Origin: Geodermatophilaceae bacterium URHB0062
GTDB lineage: Bacteria; Actinomycetota; Actinomycetes; Mycobacteriales; Geodermatophilaceae
DNA: 64,000 nucleotides
Direction of reading: 5' to 3'
NCBI GenBank assembly: GCA_000620185.1
Contig: KK211087.1
Location: forward strand, 217,273 to 281,272
Below are positions 50,178-58,962 of this stretch, piece after piece; within the stretch, counting starts at the first letter, position 1, and every line of letters begins with the position of its first letter. Made by a program: the position numbers and the translations under genes. The notes beneath the pieces were generated by a model. The model had not been told where the DNA came from. It worked only from the letters and a program-made list of their open reading frames with translations, and did no database searches.

Positions 50178-51809
50178 ATGCGTCACCTCATCGTCTGCTG
50201 CGACGGCACGTGGCAGACACCCGCCGACCGGACGAATGTGGACCGGCTGGCGCACGCCCTGAGCGATTCCGACCTGAGTGGGGACCAGCAGGAGTGCCAG
50301 TACTTCTCGGGAGTCGGCGTCGGGGGCCCTCCGTGGGCCCGGCTCGCTGGCGGCATCGCCGGGACGGGTCTGTCCGAGAAGGTGATGGAGCCCTATCTCT
50401 GGACCGCCTTGCACTACCGGCAGGGCGACCGGATCAGTTTGTTCGGTTTCAGCCGGGGCGCGTACACCGTGCGCAGCGTGAGCGGGATGATTAGTGCCTG
50501 CGGACTGCTCGACCTGAGCGACGCGACGGAGGCCGAGGCCCAGCGGCTGGTCGAGCGCGTGTACCGGCGCAAGTACCGGGCTGGCAACGCGGCAACACCG
50601 GACTGGCGGCACGGGCTCCGCTTCCGATTCGATTCGGACGACAAAGGGGAGATCCCGATCCGATTCGTAGGGGTCTGGGACACGGTCGGCGCCCTCGGCA
50701 TCCCGACAAACATTGCGTTGGCGAACCTGATCGATTCGCCGGCCCGCTACCGGTTCCACGACGTGACGCTCAATCCGTTCATCCCGTACGGACGGCAGGC
50801 CGTCGCTCTGGACGAGTTCCGGGGCCCGTTCACCGCTGCGCTCTGGAGCGACCCGGCGGAGGGACAGGACATCCGACAGGTCTGGTTCCCCGGCGACCAC
50901 AGCGACGTCGGCGGCGGGCACCCGGCCACCGGGCTGAGCGACGGGGCCCTGCTGTGGATGATGCGCGAGGCGACCGACGCCGTCGGGCTCGCCTTCGACA
51001 AGAACACGACCGACGACATCCACCCCGACCCGCTCGACGTCATGGGGGAAGGCAGCACACTGCCCGGCCCTGCCGCTTGGATCGCCGACGCACTGTTCCA
51101 GCCGCGGCCCCGGGCCGTGCCTCTCATTGACCCGGAGGACCCGGCCGATCCGTCGATCCACGAGTCTGCGTACGTCCGTCAGCGCAACTGGTCGGGGGAC
51201 GGCCGCGGCTACCGGCCTACCCGGCAGTTGGCCACCGGCGAATCGATGACGGTCGAGGTCTCGTCACAGAAGGGCTGGGACGAGACCGGCCTGTATCTGG
51301 AACGCGGTCTGTACCGCCTCACGGCCGAGGGCACGTGGCGGAGCGGGTCGGTCCGTTCCGGCCCGACGGGGGTCCGGGGCGCGCGCCTGCTGCAGCCGCG
51401 AGCTGTGGGCCAGCTGCTGGGCAGCGCCATCGGTCGGGCGGAGAACCTGGTCCGCCGGCTCAGCACCAACCCGGCGGCAGAGTTCTTCGGTGCCCGCCGG
51501 GAGGAGAAGTACCCCTGGATGTCGCTGGTGGGAGTGGTCGCGAACGAGGTGCCCGAGGAACCGCCGCGCCGTGGCCTGCCGCCCGAGGTGATCGCTGTCG
51601 GCGCCGGAGTCGAGCACGACGTGGCCCGGCCGGGCTACCTGTACGCCTTCGCCAACGACGCCTGGGGCTTCTACCGCAACAACTCCGGCACGGTCCGCCT
51701 CACCGTGACCCGGCCGCAGCGACTGCCCCCTTCCCCCACTGGAGCCGGCCGCACCGACGTATCCACCGACCGACTTGTCGGGCACATCAGAACGACCTGG
51801 AGCTCCTGA
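50178..51809 (+). CDS. DUF2235 alpha/beta hydrolase (Tle1-like phospholipase fold)
   Basis: A 543-residue protein with an N-terminal DUF2235 domain (about 1-290). The family start RHLIVCCDGTWQTPADRTNV, the nucleophile elbow SLFGFSRGAYTVRS with S92, VGVWDTVGALG and FPGDHSDVGGGHP with acid and histidine candidates are all present. The C-terminal 200 residues form a beta-rich region of unknown type (TRQLATGESMTVEVSSQKGW, RPGYLYAFANDAWGFYRNNSG) resembling a sugar- or lipid-binding module. ATG 50178 has AGAGGAG upstream. DUF2235 proteins include type VI lipase effectors, but no secretion genes are near. Its stop overlaps the oxidoreductase ATG. Confidence 0.85.
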   Translation: MRHLIVCCDGTWQTPADRTNVDRLAHALSDSDLSGDQQECQYFSGVGVGGPPWARLAGGIAGTGLSEKVMEPYLWTALHYRQGDRISLFGFSRGAYTVRSVSGMISACGLLDLSDATEAEAQRLVERVYRRKYRAGNAATPDWRHGLRFRFDSDDKGEIPIRFVGVWDTVGALGIPTNIALANLIDSPARYRFHDVTLNPFIPYGRQAVALDEFRGPFTAALWSDPAEGQDIRQVWFPGDHSDVGGGHPATGLSDGALLWMMREATDAVGLAFDKNTTDDIHPDPLDVMGEGSTLPGPAAWIADALFQPRPRAVPLIDPEDPADPSIHESAYVRQRNWSGDGRGYRPTRQLATGESMTVEVSSQKGWDETGLYLERGLYRLTAEGTWRSGSVRSGPTGVRGARLLQPRAVGQLLGSAIGRAENLVRRLSTNPAAEFFGARREEKYPWMSLVGVVANEVPEEPPRRGLPPEVIAVGAGVEHDVARPGYLYAFANDAWGFYRNNSGTVRLTVTRPQRLPPSPTGAGRTDVSTDRLVGHIRTTWSS

Positions 51810-53199
51810 TGACCGCCTCCGGCGTCCCTGCGGCACAGGCCGACCCGATCTTCACCCGCTGACCTTCCCGAGCGGGCTCACGATCAAGAACCGGGTCGTT
51901 CGCAGCAACATCTCCGGCCGCATCGACAACTACGACGGCAGCGGGACGGTCGCCCGGGTCAACTGGGAGGAGCGGTTCGCCCGGGGCGGGGTGGGGGCGA
52001 TCCTCTCCTCACACGTGCCGATCCACGTGCGGGGCCGGGTACTGCCGAACTACGCCATCATCGACTCCGACGACAAGATCCCCTTCTGGCGGGTCGTGGG
52101 GGAGCGGGTCCACGAGCACGGCTGCGCTTTCCTGCTCCAGCTCAGCCACAGCGGTCGGCAACGTGACATCCCGGGCGTGGAGAACGCGACGCACCCGGCG
52201 CTCAGCTCCACCGATCGCCCCGATCCCGTGCACGGGCTGCCCGCGCAGCGGCTGTCCCCCCGGGAGATCGCCGACATCGTCGCGATGTTCGGGCACGGGG
52301 CACGGCGGGCGCGGGAGGCCGGTCTGGACGGCGTGGAACTCCACGCCTGCAACGGCTACCTGTTCACCCAGTTCCTCAGCTCGGCGATCAACGACCGCAC
52401 CGACGAGTACGGCGGTTCCCTGGAGAACCGGGCCCGCTTCCTCCTCGAGGTGATGGCGGCGATCCGCCGCGAGGCCGGCACCGATTTCCACCTGCAGGTC
52501 AAGATCAGCGCCGTCGACCACGGGGACGCGTTCTTCCCGTGGAGCCGGAAAGGCAACACGCTCGAGGAGTCGATTCAGGTCTTCCGATGGGCGGAGGACG
52601 CTGGCGCCCACGCAATCCACGTCTCCACCGGCAACTGCTTCCCGCATCCCCTCAACCCGGCTGGGGACTTCCGCCCCGGCGACCTCATCGGGACCTACGA
52701 CACCATGCTCTCCTCCGGCCGGTCCACGCTCCGGAACTACGTCCTCTGGCGATTCCGCCCGACCCGGCCGCTGATGCGCTACATCTGGACCCGCACCGTG
52801 CCCGAGAACCTGGAGGGCCTGCTGCTGCCGGACGCCGAGCAAGTGCGCCGGAACGTCTCGGTTCCGGTCATCGTGACCGGCGGTTTCCAGACCGCGTCGG
52901 TGGTCCGCGAGGCGATTCGGGCCGGGCAGTGCGATGCCGTCAGCATCGCGCGGCCGCTGATGGCCAATCCCGATCTGGTGCACCAGTGGGCCGCCGGCGC
53001 AGACCGCCCGGAGCGACCGTGCACCTATTGCAACCTGTGCCTCTTCCACGCTCCGGAGGATCCGTTGGGTTGCTACGACACCCGCCGCTACGGGGGTGAC
53101 CACGACCGGATGATCGCCGAGGTCATGTCGATCTACCGGCCGGACGGGTGGTCGTCCGATCTCCAGCAGCCCGAGCCTGCGAGCGCGAACCCCCAGTAG
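51775..53199 (+). CDS. NADH:flavin oxidoreductase (Old Yellow Enzyme family)
   Basis: A flavoenzyme with an FMN-binding barrel. Landmarks are FLLQLSHSGRQ, GLDGVELHACNGYLFTQFLS, NDRTDEYGGSLENRARFLLE, PVIVTGGFQTASVV and a C-terminal cysteine cluster CTYCNLCLFHAPEDPLGC like the iron-sulfur ligands of dienoyl-CoA-reductase relatives. The natural start appears to be ATG 51809, overlapping the DUF2235 stop after GGAG, giving MTASGVPAAQADPIF; that frame stops at 51861. The conserved segment HPLTFPSGLTIKNRVVRSN is one frame over, so one base seems lost near 51853. The given range is the uninterrupted frame from a TTG at 51775. Error and true mutation cannot be told apart. Confidence 0.8.
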   Translation: MSGTSERPGAPDDRLRRPCGTGRPDLHPLTFPSGLTIKNRVVRSNISGRIDNYDGSGTVARVNWEERFARGGVGAILSSHVPIHVRGRVLPNYAIIDSDDKIPFWRVVGERVHEHGCAFLLQLSHSGRQRDIPGVENATHPALSSTDRPDPVHGLPAQRLSPREIADIVAMFGHGARRAREAGLDGVELHACNGYLFTQFLSSAINDRTDEYGGSLENRARFLLEVMAAIRREAGTDFHLQVKISAVDHGDAFFPWSRKGNTLEESIQVFRWAEDAGAHAIHVSTGNCFPHPLNPAGDFRPGDLIGTYDTMLSSGRSTLRNYVLWRFRPTRPLMRYIWTRTVPENLEGLLLPDAEQVRRNVSVPVIVTGGFQTASVVREAIRAGQCDAVSIARPLMANPDLVHQWAAGADRPERPCTYCNLCLFHAPEDPLGCYDTRRYGGDHDRMIAEVMSIYRPDGWSSDLQQPEPASANPQ

Positions 53200-53582
53200 C
53201 CGGCCCCCTTCGGCCTTCCTGGAGGCCCCCGTGCCAAGAGTCGACGACGTCGCCACTGCCGCCCGCCGTGCCCTTGGCGCACCCGCACGCTGGCTGGCCG
53301 GAGTTGCCACTCGCCTTGCGACGGCAACGGTCGCGACTTCGAGAGGCGGAGATGGAGAGGCCCTGGAGTGACAAACACACCGGCCGATGACATGAACAAG
53401 ACGGCAGCCGTGGGGCCGAAGGGGTTCAACAGGGTGTCCGAGGGGGGCCGCGTTACATACGCACACGCCTGCGGCCCGACCCCTGATTGATGCCGTGACG
53501 GGCCGCGCGAGGGCGGGCCCAGCAGCACGATGTCGGCCCGGCTAGTGTCCGGGTGCGCGCCAGCGACCGGACAGGTGATCAC
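53200..53582. other. Intergenic region with a hairpin repeat
   Basis: Non-coding apart from the hairpin repeat copy at 53410-53469. The larA promoter should lie at its right end. Confidence 0.45.
53410..53469 (+). repeat. Hairpin repeat copy 4
   Basis: GTGGGGCCGAAGGGGTTCAA precedes CAGGGTGTCCGAGGGGGGCC and GCGTTACATACGCACACGCC. The core is mutated (GGGGCCG for GGGCGACA), which weakens the stem. Confidence 0.7.
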
Positions 53583-54878
53583 ATGAGGGTGCAACTGGCC
53601 TACGGCGAGCAGGGCCTGACCGTCGACCTGCCGGACGACCGGACGACGGTCGTCGAGCCCCGCTACGTGCCGGGCGCGGAGGACCCCGCCGCCGTCCTGC
53701 GCTCGGCCCTGCGGGAGCCGGTCGCCGGGCTCCCGCTGCGCGAGATGGTGGGACGGGGCCAGAAGGTGGCCATCTCCGTCTGCGACGGCACCCGCGCCCA
53801 GCCCCGGGACCTCATGGTCCCGGCGGTGCTCGACGAGCTCGCCGGCATCGTCGACGTGGACGACGTGGTGATCCTCGTCGCGACCGGCACTCATCGCGGC
53901 AACACCGAGGCCGAACTGCGCAGCATGCTGGGCCACGACGTTGTCGACCGGGTGCACGTCCTCAACCACGACGCGCGAGATACGGCGTCCCTGGTCTGGA
54001 TGGGCACACACGGCAACGGCGTGCCCGTCTGGCTCAACCGCCACTGGGTGGACGCCGACGTGCGGATCACCACGGGTTTCGTCGAGCCACACTTCTTCGC
54101 CGGGTTCAGCGGCGGCCCCAAGCTCGCCGTCCCGGGGCTGGCCGGGCTGGAGACCGTGCTTACGCTGCACGACGCCGAGCGCATCGGTTCCCCCCAGGCC
54201 GTGTGGGGCGTCTGCGAGGGCAACCCCGTTCACGACGACATCCGCGCGGTCGTAGCGGCGGTCGGCGGAGTGCACTTCGGCTTTGACGTCACGCTGAACC
54301 GCGAGCAGGAGGTGGTGGGCGCGTTCGCCGGGGAGCTGTTCGCCATGCACGCCGCCGCGCGTGAGGCGGCACGGGAGCTGGCGATGGCGCCGGTACCGGA
54401 GCGCTTCGACGTGGTGGTCACGACCAACTCCGGCTTCCCCCTGGACCAGAACCTGTACCAGGCAGTGAAGGGCATCTCCGCGGCGGCCACGGTGGTGAAG
54501 GACGGCGGGGCGATCGTCTGCGCGGCCGAGTGCCGGGACGGATTCCCCAACCACGGCTCCTACCGCGATGTGCTCGAGTCAGCGGCGTCTCCCCAAGCCC
54601 TTCTCGATCTCATCGAGAACCGGCCGAAGACCGTGCCCGACCAGTGGCAGGTGCAGGTGCAGGCCAAGATCCAGAGCCGGGCGCGGGTGATCATGCACAC
54701 TTCGCACCTCTCCGATCACGCCTTGGAGGCGGCCCACCTGGAGCAGACGCACGACATCGGGGCCACGGTGCGGGAGCTGCTCGACGCGGCGGGGCCCGAC
54801 GCCCGGGTCTGCGTGCTGCCGGAGGGGCCGCAGACCATCCCGTACGTCAGCAGCGAGATCCTCGCCGACGCCCGCTGA
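53583..54878 (+). CDS. larA: LarA-family nickel-pincer racemase/epimerase
   Basis: A 431-residue homologue of lactate racemase LarA. The functional residues line up with Lactobacillus plantarum LarA with a constant offset of four: H104 (ATGTHRGN), H170 and K180 (EPHFFAGFSGGPK, the lysine that holds the nickel-pincer nucleotide), and H196 (LTLHDAERIG). SVCDGTRAQPRDLM is the nucleotide-binding segment. ATG 53583 is used. LarB, LarC and LarE, needed to make the cofactor, are not in the window and must be elsewhere if the protein is active. LarA homologues racemise many 2-hydroxy acids, so lactate is only one possible substrate. Confidence 0.85.
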   Translation: MRVQLAYGEQGLTVDLPDDRTTVVEPRYVPGAEDPAAVLRSALREPVAGLPLREMVGRGQKVAISVCDGTRAQPRDLMVPAVLDELAGIVDVDDVVILVATGTHRGNTEAELRSMLGHDVVDRVHVLNHDARDTASLVWMGTHGNGVPVWLNRHWVDADVRITTGFVEPHFFAGFSGGPKLAVPGLAGLETVLTLHDAERIGSPQAVWGVCEGNPVHDDIRAVVAAVGGVHFGFDVTLNREQEVVGAFAGELFAMHAAAREAARELAMAPVPERFDVVVTTNSGFPLDQNLYQAVKGISAAATVVKDGGAIVCAAECRDGFPNHGSYRDVLESAASPQALLDLIENRPKTVPDQWQVQVQAKIQSRARVIMHTSHLSDHALEAAHLEQTHDIGATVRELLDAAGPDARVCVLPEGPQTIPYVSSEILADAR

Positions 54879-55483
54879 GCCGGACGATCGAGGTCCGGGC
54901 CCCCGGCACGGTCCGTACGCACGAGGGACGGGCTGGCGACCCCGAGGTGGCGCAGCCGGCCTTGATGGCGTCATAGGACGTACCCGACGGATCCGCAGCC
55001 GGGCCCGACGACAGCCGGGACCGCATCCGAGGCGGAGGCGACCTCAGAGGTGCGGTGGGCAACTGCCCACAGCGTGGTGTCCGAGGGGCGACACGTTACA
55101 TACGCACACGCCTGCACTCATCCTCAGGACGGCGGTAACCGGCGCCGCGGTCGGGATCCCAGAGTCCATCGGGCCACATCGCCATCCTCGTGCTCCGCCG
55201 CAGGTCCGATCAGTTGCGCTCGTTTCCGGTCCCCCCCAAGATCGCTCAGTCAGATCCCGTGGTCACGCGCCCCTCGACCAACGTCACTGGTCGGTACATC
55301 TCGGCAGCTGCGTTCGTGACGAACGCTTCTCCGCGGAAGGCGCCTAACCAGGGCCGATAGGCACGGAGGGGCTGGAACCCCCGCAAGCTGACCCGGACGT
55401 TGCCTGGACCCCTTCCGGCATCATGATCATCGGCGTAATCTCGCTGCCCCGCACCACCTCGATGTGGACAGGGAGGTCCAGCG
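54879..55483. other. Intergenic region with a hairpin repeat
   Basis: No gene seen. It contains the best-formed hairpin repeat copy (55054-55110). Otherwise nothing is recognised. Confidence 0.45.
55054..55110 (+). repeat. Hairpin repeat copy 5 (both stems intact)
   Basis: GGTGGGCAACTGCCCAC (upstream palindrome GTGGGC/GCCCAC), then AGCGTGGTGTCCGAGGGGCG and ACACGTTACATACGCACACG. Both palindromes are perfect, so I use this copy as the type example. Confidence 0.85.
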
Positions 55484-55905
55484 ATGGGTGAGGCGCGAAC
55501 CCTTCAGGAACAGAACATCCAGCATTGGAATGCTCACGACTCGGCCGCCTGGGTGGGGGACTTCAGTTCCGACGCGAGGATCGCAGGCCCCGGAGCGGGC
55601 GGCTCGGGAACCAAGATGGTCAAGACGTTCTACTCGTCTGGCAGGACGCGTTCCCGGATAACGAGGTGCGGGTGCTCAACATCTTCGAGGACGGTGGCAC
55701 GACGATCCTGCAGGCCGAGTTTCAGGGTACCCATACAGAAACGATGAACGCGCCGGACCAGACCATTCCGGCGACGGGACGACGGGTGACCATTCCCTTC
55801 GTCACGATCGACAGGTACGACGGTAGGAAGATCACGGAGTTCACGCTCTACTTCGATCGAGCCGAGTTGCTGGGGCAGCTTGGGCTGCTGCCCACCCCCG
55901 CCTGA
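55484..55905 (+). pseudogene. SnoaL-like polyketide cyclase-fold protein, frameshifted
   Basis: The start MGEARTLQEQNIQHWNAHDS, then AAWVGDFSSDARIAGPGAGG, and the end ILQAEFQGTHTETMNAPDQT, with DRYDGRKITEFTLYFDRAEL, form one SnoaL-like (NTF2-fold) protein of about 140 residues. The first frame runs to GTKMVKTFYS and the rest, beginning VWQDAFPDNEVRVLNIFEDG, is in another frame. A one-base deletion near 55636 explains this. Its TGA stop (55903-55905) is immediately followed by the terminal repeat of an IS remnant. Confidence 0.75.
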
Positions 55906-56295
55906 GAAGACGTTGCAGAAGTAGGCCGTGGGTCTCTGGTGAGTTCGCGCCGGTCCGCGCAGGCTTTCGTCATGTCGGCGTCTTCCACGCCGTCGCGGCT
56001 GATCGGTGACCCACTGTGGGCGCTGGCCGAACCGCTGATCCGCCCCGCCCAAGCCGGCGGTGCACGCTCGCATTCGTCGGCCTCGGACCGATGACCGGAA
56101 GGTGCGGGAGGGCATCGCCTATGTGCTGTCCACCGGCATCGGTTGGGCCAAGCTGCCCCGCCAGCGGGGCTACGGCTCGGGCTGGACCTGCTGGCGGCGG
56201 ACGCGCGAATGGCAGCAGGCCGGTGTGTTCGACCGGCTTCATCAGGCCGTGCTCGACCGGCTCGGCCAGCAGGGGCGGCTTGACCGGTCGCATGC
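55906..56295 (+). mobile_element. Truncated IS5-family element
   Basis: Begins with GAAGACGTTGCA (55906-55917), the same 12-bp terminal repeat as the complete IS at 48742-49661. The transposase N-terminal part follows: LWALAEPLIRPAQAGGARSH, then, in another frame, GIAYVLSTGIGWAKLPRQRG and WTCWRRTREWQQAGVFDRLH. So there is an internal frameshift, and similarity is lost at about 56295, before the catalytic domain. No right-end repeat is present. It is a dead fragment abutting a truncated nitronate monooxygenase. Confidence 0.85.
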
Positions 56296-56317
56296 AGGGG
56301 CTGCTTCGTGACCCGGG

Positions 56318-56818
56318 ATGGGCCTATGTTCCCTGATCGCCGACGGTCGGGGGCTCGTCGCCGCGCTCGATCTAGGCGCGCAGGCCGTCTCCCTCGGTAC
56401 CCGCTTCCTCTGCAGCGAGGAATTGAAGGCGGCGCGGGAGTACAAGGAGCGGGTCGTCGCGGCGACGGCCGAGGACACGCTCTACACGAAGATGTTCGAC
56501 GTCGGATGGCCCGATGCCTCCCACCGGGTGCTGCGCAACACCGGGGTTCGGGAGTGGGAGGCGGCCGGGTCGCTTCCCGTGGGTGAGCGCTTCGGCGAGG
56601 GTGACGTCGTCGGGAAGATGCCGGTGGCCGGCCAGGCGATCGACCTGCCGCGGTACGGCGTGTTCATGCCCCTCGAGGGATTCGAGGGCGACCTCGAACA
56701 CGCCGTCCTCTACTGCGGCCAGTCCTGCGCGTTGGTCAACGACATCAAGCCGGCCGCACGGATCGTCCAGGACCTCGTCCAAGCGGCGGACAGGCCCCTC
56801 GGTGCCCGCGCGGCGTAA
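56318..56818 (+). pseudogene. Nitronate monooxygenase, 5'-truncated
   Basis: The frame matches the C-terminal half of an NMO/2-nitropropane-dioxygenase-like flavoprotein: IADGRGLVAALDLGAQAVSL, GTRFLCSEELKAAREYKERV, then DTLYTKMFDVGWPDASHRVL. These correspond to the phosphate-binding glycine loop of FMN and the family's C-terminal segments. The N-terminal half is absent and the DNA directly upstream is the IS remnant. The apparent ATG is accidental. A deletion between the IS and the gene's middle is the simplest history. Confidence 0.75.
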
Positions 56819-57897
56819 GACGCCCCGCGCGACCGGCTCAGCCACCGCGATGAGGCGCGCCTCGGCATCAACCGGGCTGAGACACCATTCCTCGAGCCCG
56901 GCTGTGGGCAGCGGTGTGGTGGTCAGTAGGACGTGAGCCCCCCATTGCCGATGACTCGGGCCTGTCGGATCCATCTGCCCGACGGGCGATCGGGTACGAG
57001 CCCAACGCTTTCCTTGCAGCGCTCGTGAGCTGACAGGGCGCCGACCAACCGCTGTGGTGGCTGTCGTCCGCTCCGAGGACGCCGTCGGACCGGCGGACGG
57101 GCGGCTGACCGAGGCGCCAGAATCTCCGCGGGATGACGTGACCGTGTGGCTGGCTCCAGCCTCTACCGGGGGCCAGCCGGGGAGGGATCTGGCTGAGCAG
57201 GTGAGGGACGTGCCGGCGCTCAGCGGTAGCAAGGGGAATCCGATGAGGCGTCGCCACCCTGCAGCCGTACCTGGTGCGGTCTCCGTCCGCGGAAGTCCTG
57301 GCCGTGTGGGAAGAATTGGTCATTGATGCGCAGACCACCGGCCGCGGGGTCGGTGCCGATCTTCGCCATCCAGGCGCCGACGCCGTCCGGGAAGAACTGG
57401 TCGTCCCAGGCGCCGGACACGGTGGATCCGGACAGTTCAGGTCGGGGAGTGACGGATGAGACGAGCGGCCCGGAGAAAGCACTGGACCCAGCTCGCTGGC
57501 GCCAGCGCCCGCCATGGCTCGCTGCCTGACTGCCCAGCCGTTGTCTGAGGCGGAAAGGCCCAGCGGCCGGATCGACCGTCGGACATCAGCTCGGTGTCCG
57601 AGGGGCGACACGCTACATGCGCACACGGCTCCGCTGAGTCGCGAGACGCCGGATGTTGCCACCACCCATCCGATGACGGGCCCCGATCGGCCAGCGAGCG
57701 TTGCCGTCGCCTGCGCACAAGCCGGCCCCATCCATGGCCTGGTGCCCCTCCGTGTGCAACCGCCGTGCCGCCCCGCACGACGGTTGGATGCCGGAACCTC
57801 CTGTCCGTTGACCGCGCTGAGGGGTGAGGCGACGATGACCGGACGGGCATGGCTATCTCGCATCACCGTGGATCATCTGCTGAACAAGGGGGGCAGC
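56819..57897. other. One-kilobase stretch without a gene, with one hairpin repeat
   Basis: No intact gene. The minus strand around 57225-57425 reads SGAWDDQFFPDGVGAWMAKI, then NDQFFPHGQDFRGRRPHQVR, which looks like decayed coding sequence I cannot assign. The hairpin repeat at 57591-57627 lies in the right half, and an AAGGGGGG ribosome binding site precedes the next gene. Confidence 0.4.
57591..57627 (+). repeat. Hairpin repeat copy 6
   Basis: TCGGTGTCCGAGGGGCGACA, then CGCTACATGCGCACACG. The GTGTC/GACAC stem is intact; no upstream palindrome is preserved. Confidence 0.8.
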
Positions 57898-58785
57898 ATG
57901 AGCACTGCAGAGACCATCGAGGTCCCGCACCTCGGCGGTTCGACCATCGGCTACAAGTTCGGCAAGCCGTACGACTCGTCGCTTCCCACACTGGTGATGA
58001 GCAACTCGTTCAGCACCTCGGTGGAGCTGTACCGGCCGCAGTTCGCCGACGAGCAGCTCAACGCCGCGGCGAACGTGCTCGCGTTCGAGCCGTACGGCCA
58101 TGGCCGGACCCGCGCGTCATACGCGCAGTTCACCTACTGGGATTCGGCGATCGCCAACCTGCAGGCACTTGAGGCGCTCGGCATCCCGCAGGCGTTCGTT
58201 CTGGGCACGTCGCAAGGGGGATGGGTAGCGACCCGCATGGCCATGCTCGCGCCTCAGGTCGTGCAGGGCATCATCCCGGTCGGCACGTCCATGGACTACG
58301 AGAGCCAGCGCAGCCGCGAGGCGGGCTGCTGGGACGGCATTGCCTTCTGCACGCCCGCGATCGACGCGCTCGCCGCCCCCGTCGGCGACGACTGGATCAT
58401 CCCCCCCGACTTGGTGGATGCCGTGCTGCTGGAGGGCTTCGGTGAGGACGTGCCGCCGGAGGAGCGGTCGTTCTGGCATGCGGAGCACCAGAAGAACTAC
58501 ACCGGTGACGCGGGGCGTGAGCGGCTCAGGATCATCTCCATCAATCTCCGCGACCGCGACGGCCTGGAGGCCCGGCTGGACAGCGTGCGGTGCCCCGTCC
58601 TGTGGATGCAAGGCACGGCCGACAGGGTCTACTCCGTCGCCAACGCTCAGGAGGAGATCAAGCTGTTCGTCAACAGCCGCGCCGTCGAGCTCCGTGTTGT
58701 TGACGGGGGACAGCACTTCCTGAGCGCCACTCACCCTGATGAGGTCAACGCGGCGACGGTCGAGTTCATCAAGCGCTGGACGTAG
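57898..58785 (+). CDS. Alpha/beta hydrolase
   Basis: A 295-residue alpha/beta hydrolase. LVMSNSFSTSVELYRPQF takes the oxyanion-loop position without the usual HG, then EPYGHGRTRAS, the nucleophile elbow LGTSQGGW (S105), the acid in LWMQGTADRVYSV and the histidine in VDGGQHFLSATHPDE. The start ATG 57898 has AAGGGGGG six bases upstream, and the open frame further upstream crosses a hairpin repeat and is not coding. The N-terminus resembles the 3-oxoadipate enol-lactonase/haloperoxidase branch, but the substrate is not evident. Confidence 0.87.
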   Translation: MSTAETIEVPHLGGSTIGYKFGKPYDSSLPTLVMSNSFSTSVELYRPQFADEQLNAAANVLAFEPYGHGRTRASYAQFTYWDSAIANLQALEALGIPQAFVLGTSQGGWVATRMAMLAPQVVQGIIPVGTSMDYESQRSREAGCWDGIAFCTPAIDALAAPVGDDWIIPPDLVDAVLLEGFGEDVPPEERSFWHAEHQKNYTGDAGRERLRIISINLRDRDGLEARLDSVRCPVLWMQGTADRVYSVANAQEEIKLFVNSRAVELRVVDGGQHFLSATHPDEVNAATVEFIKRWT

Positions 58786-58962
58786 TCACTGCACGTAGCC
58801 ATACGTTGTGCTCTGGCGGGGCCGTCCACGGCTCGGGGACGACGGGCGGTCCGGGGTTGCCTCATGGCCGCCCCTGGCTTCCTGGCCTCCGTCGGCTAGG
58901 GCCATGAGCCTCATCGGGTCGGCGAACAGTTCCGCCACGTCTCGCTGGAGCCGCCGGCGCGG

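Noticed and set aside
50178..51809. A type VI secretion effector on the strength of DUF2235
   Set aside because: No VgrG, Hcp, PAAR or secretion genes are present, and DUF2235 is found widely outside type VI systems.
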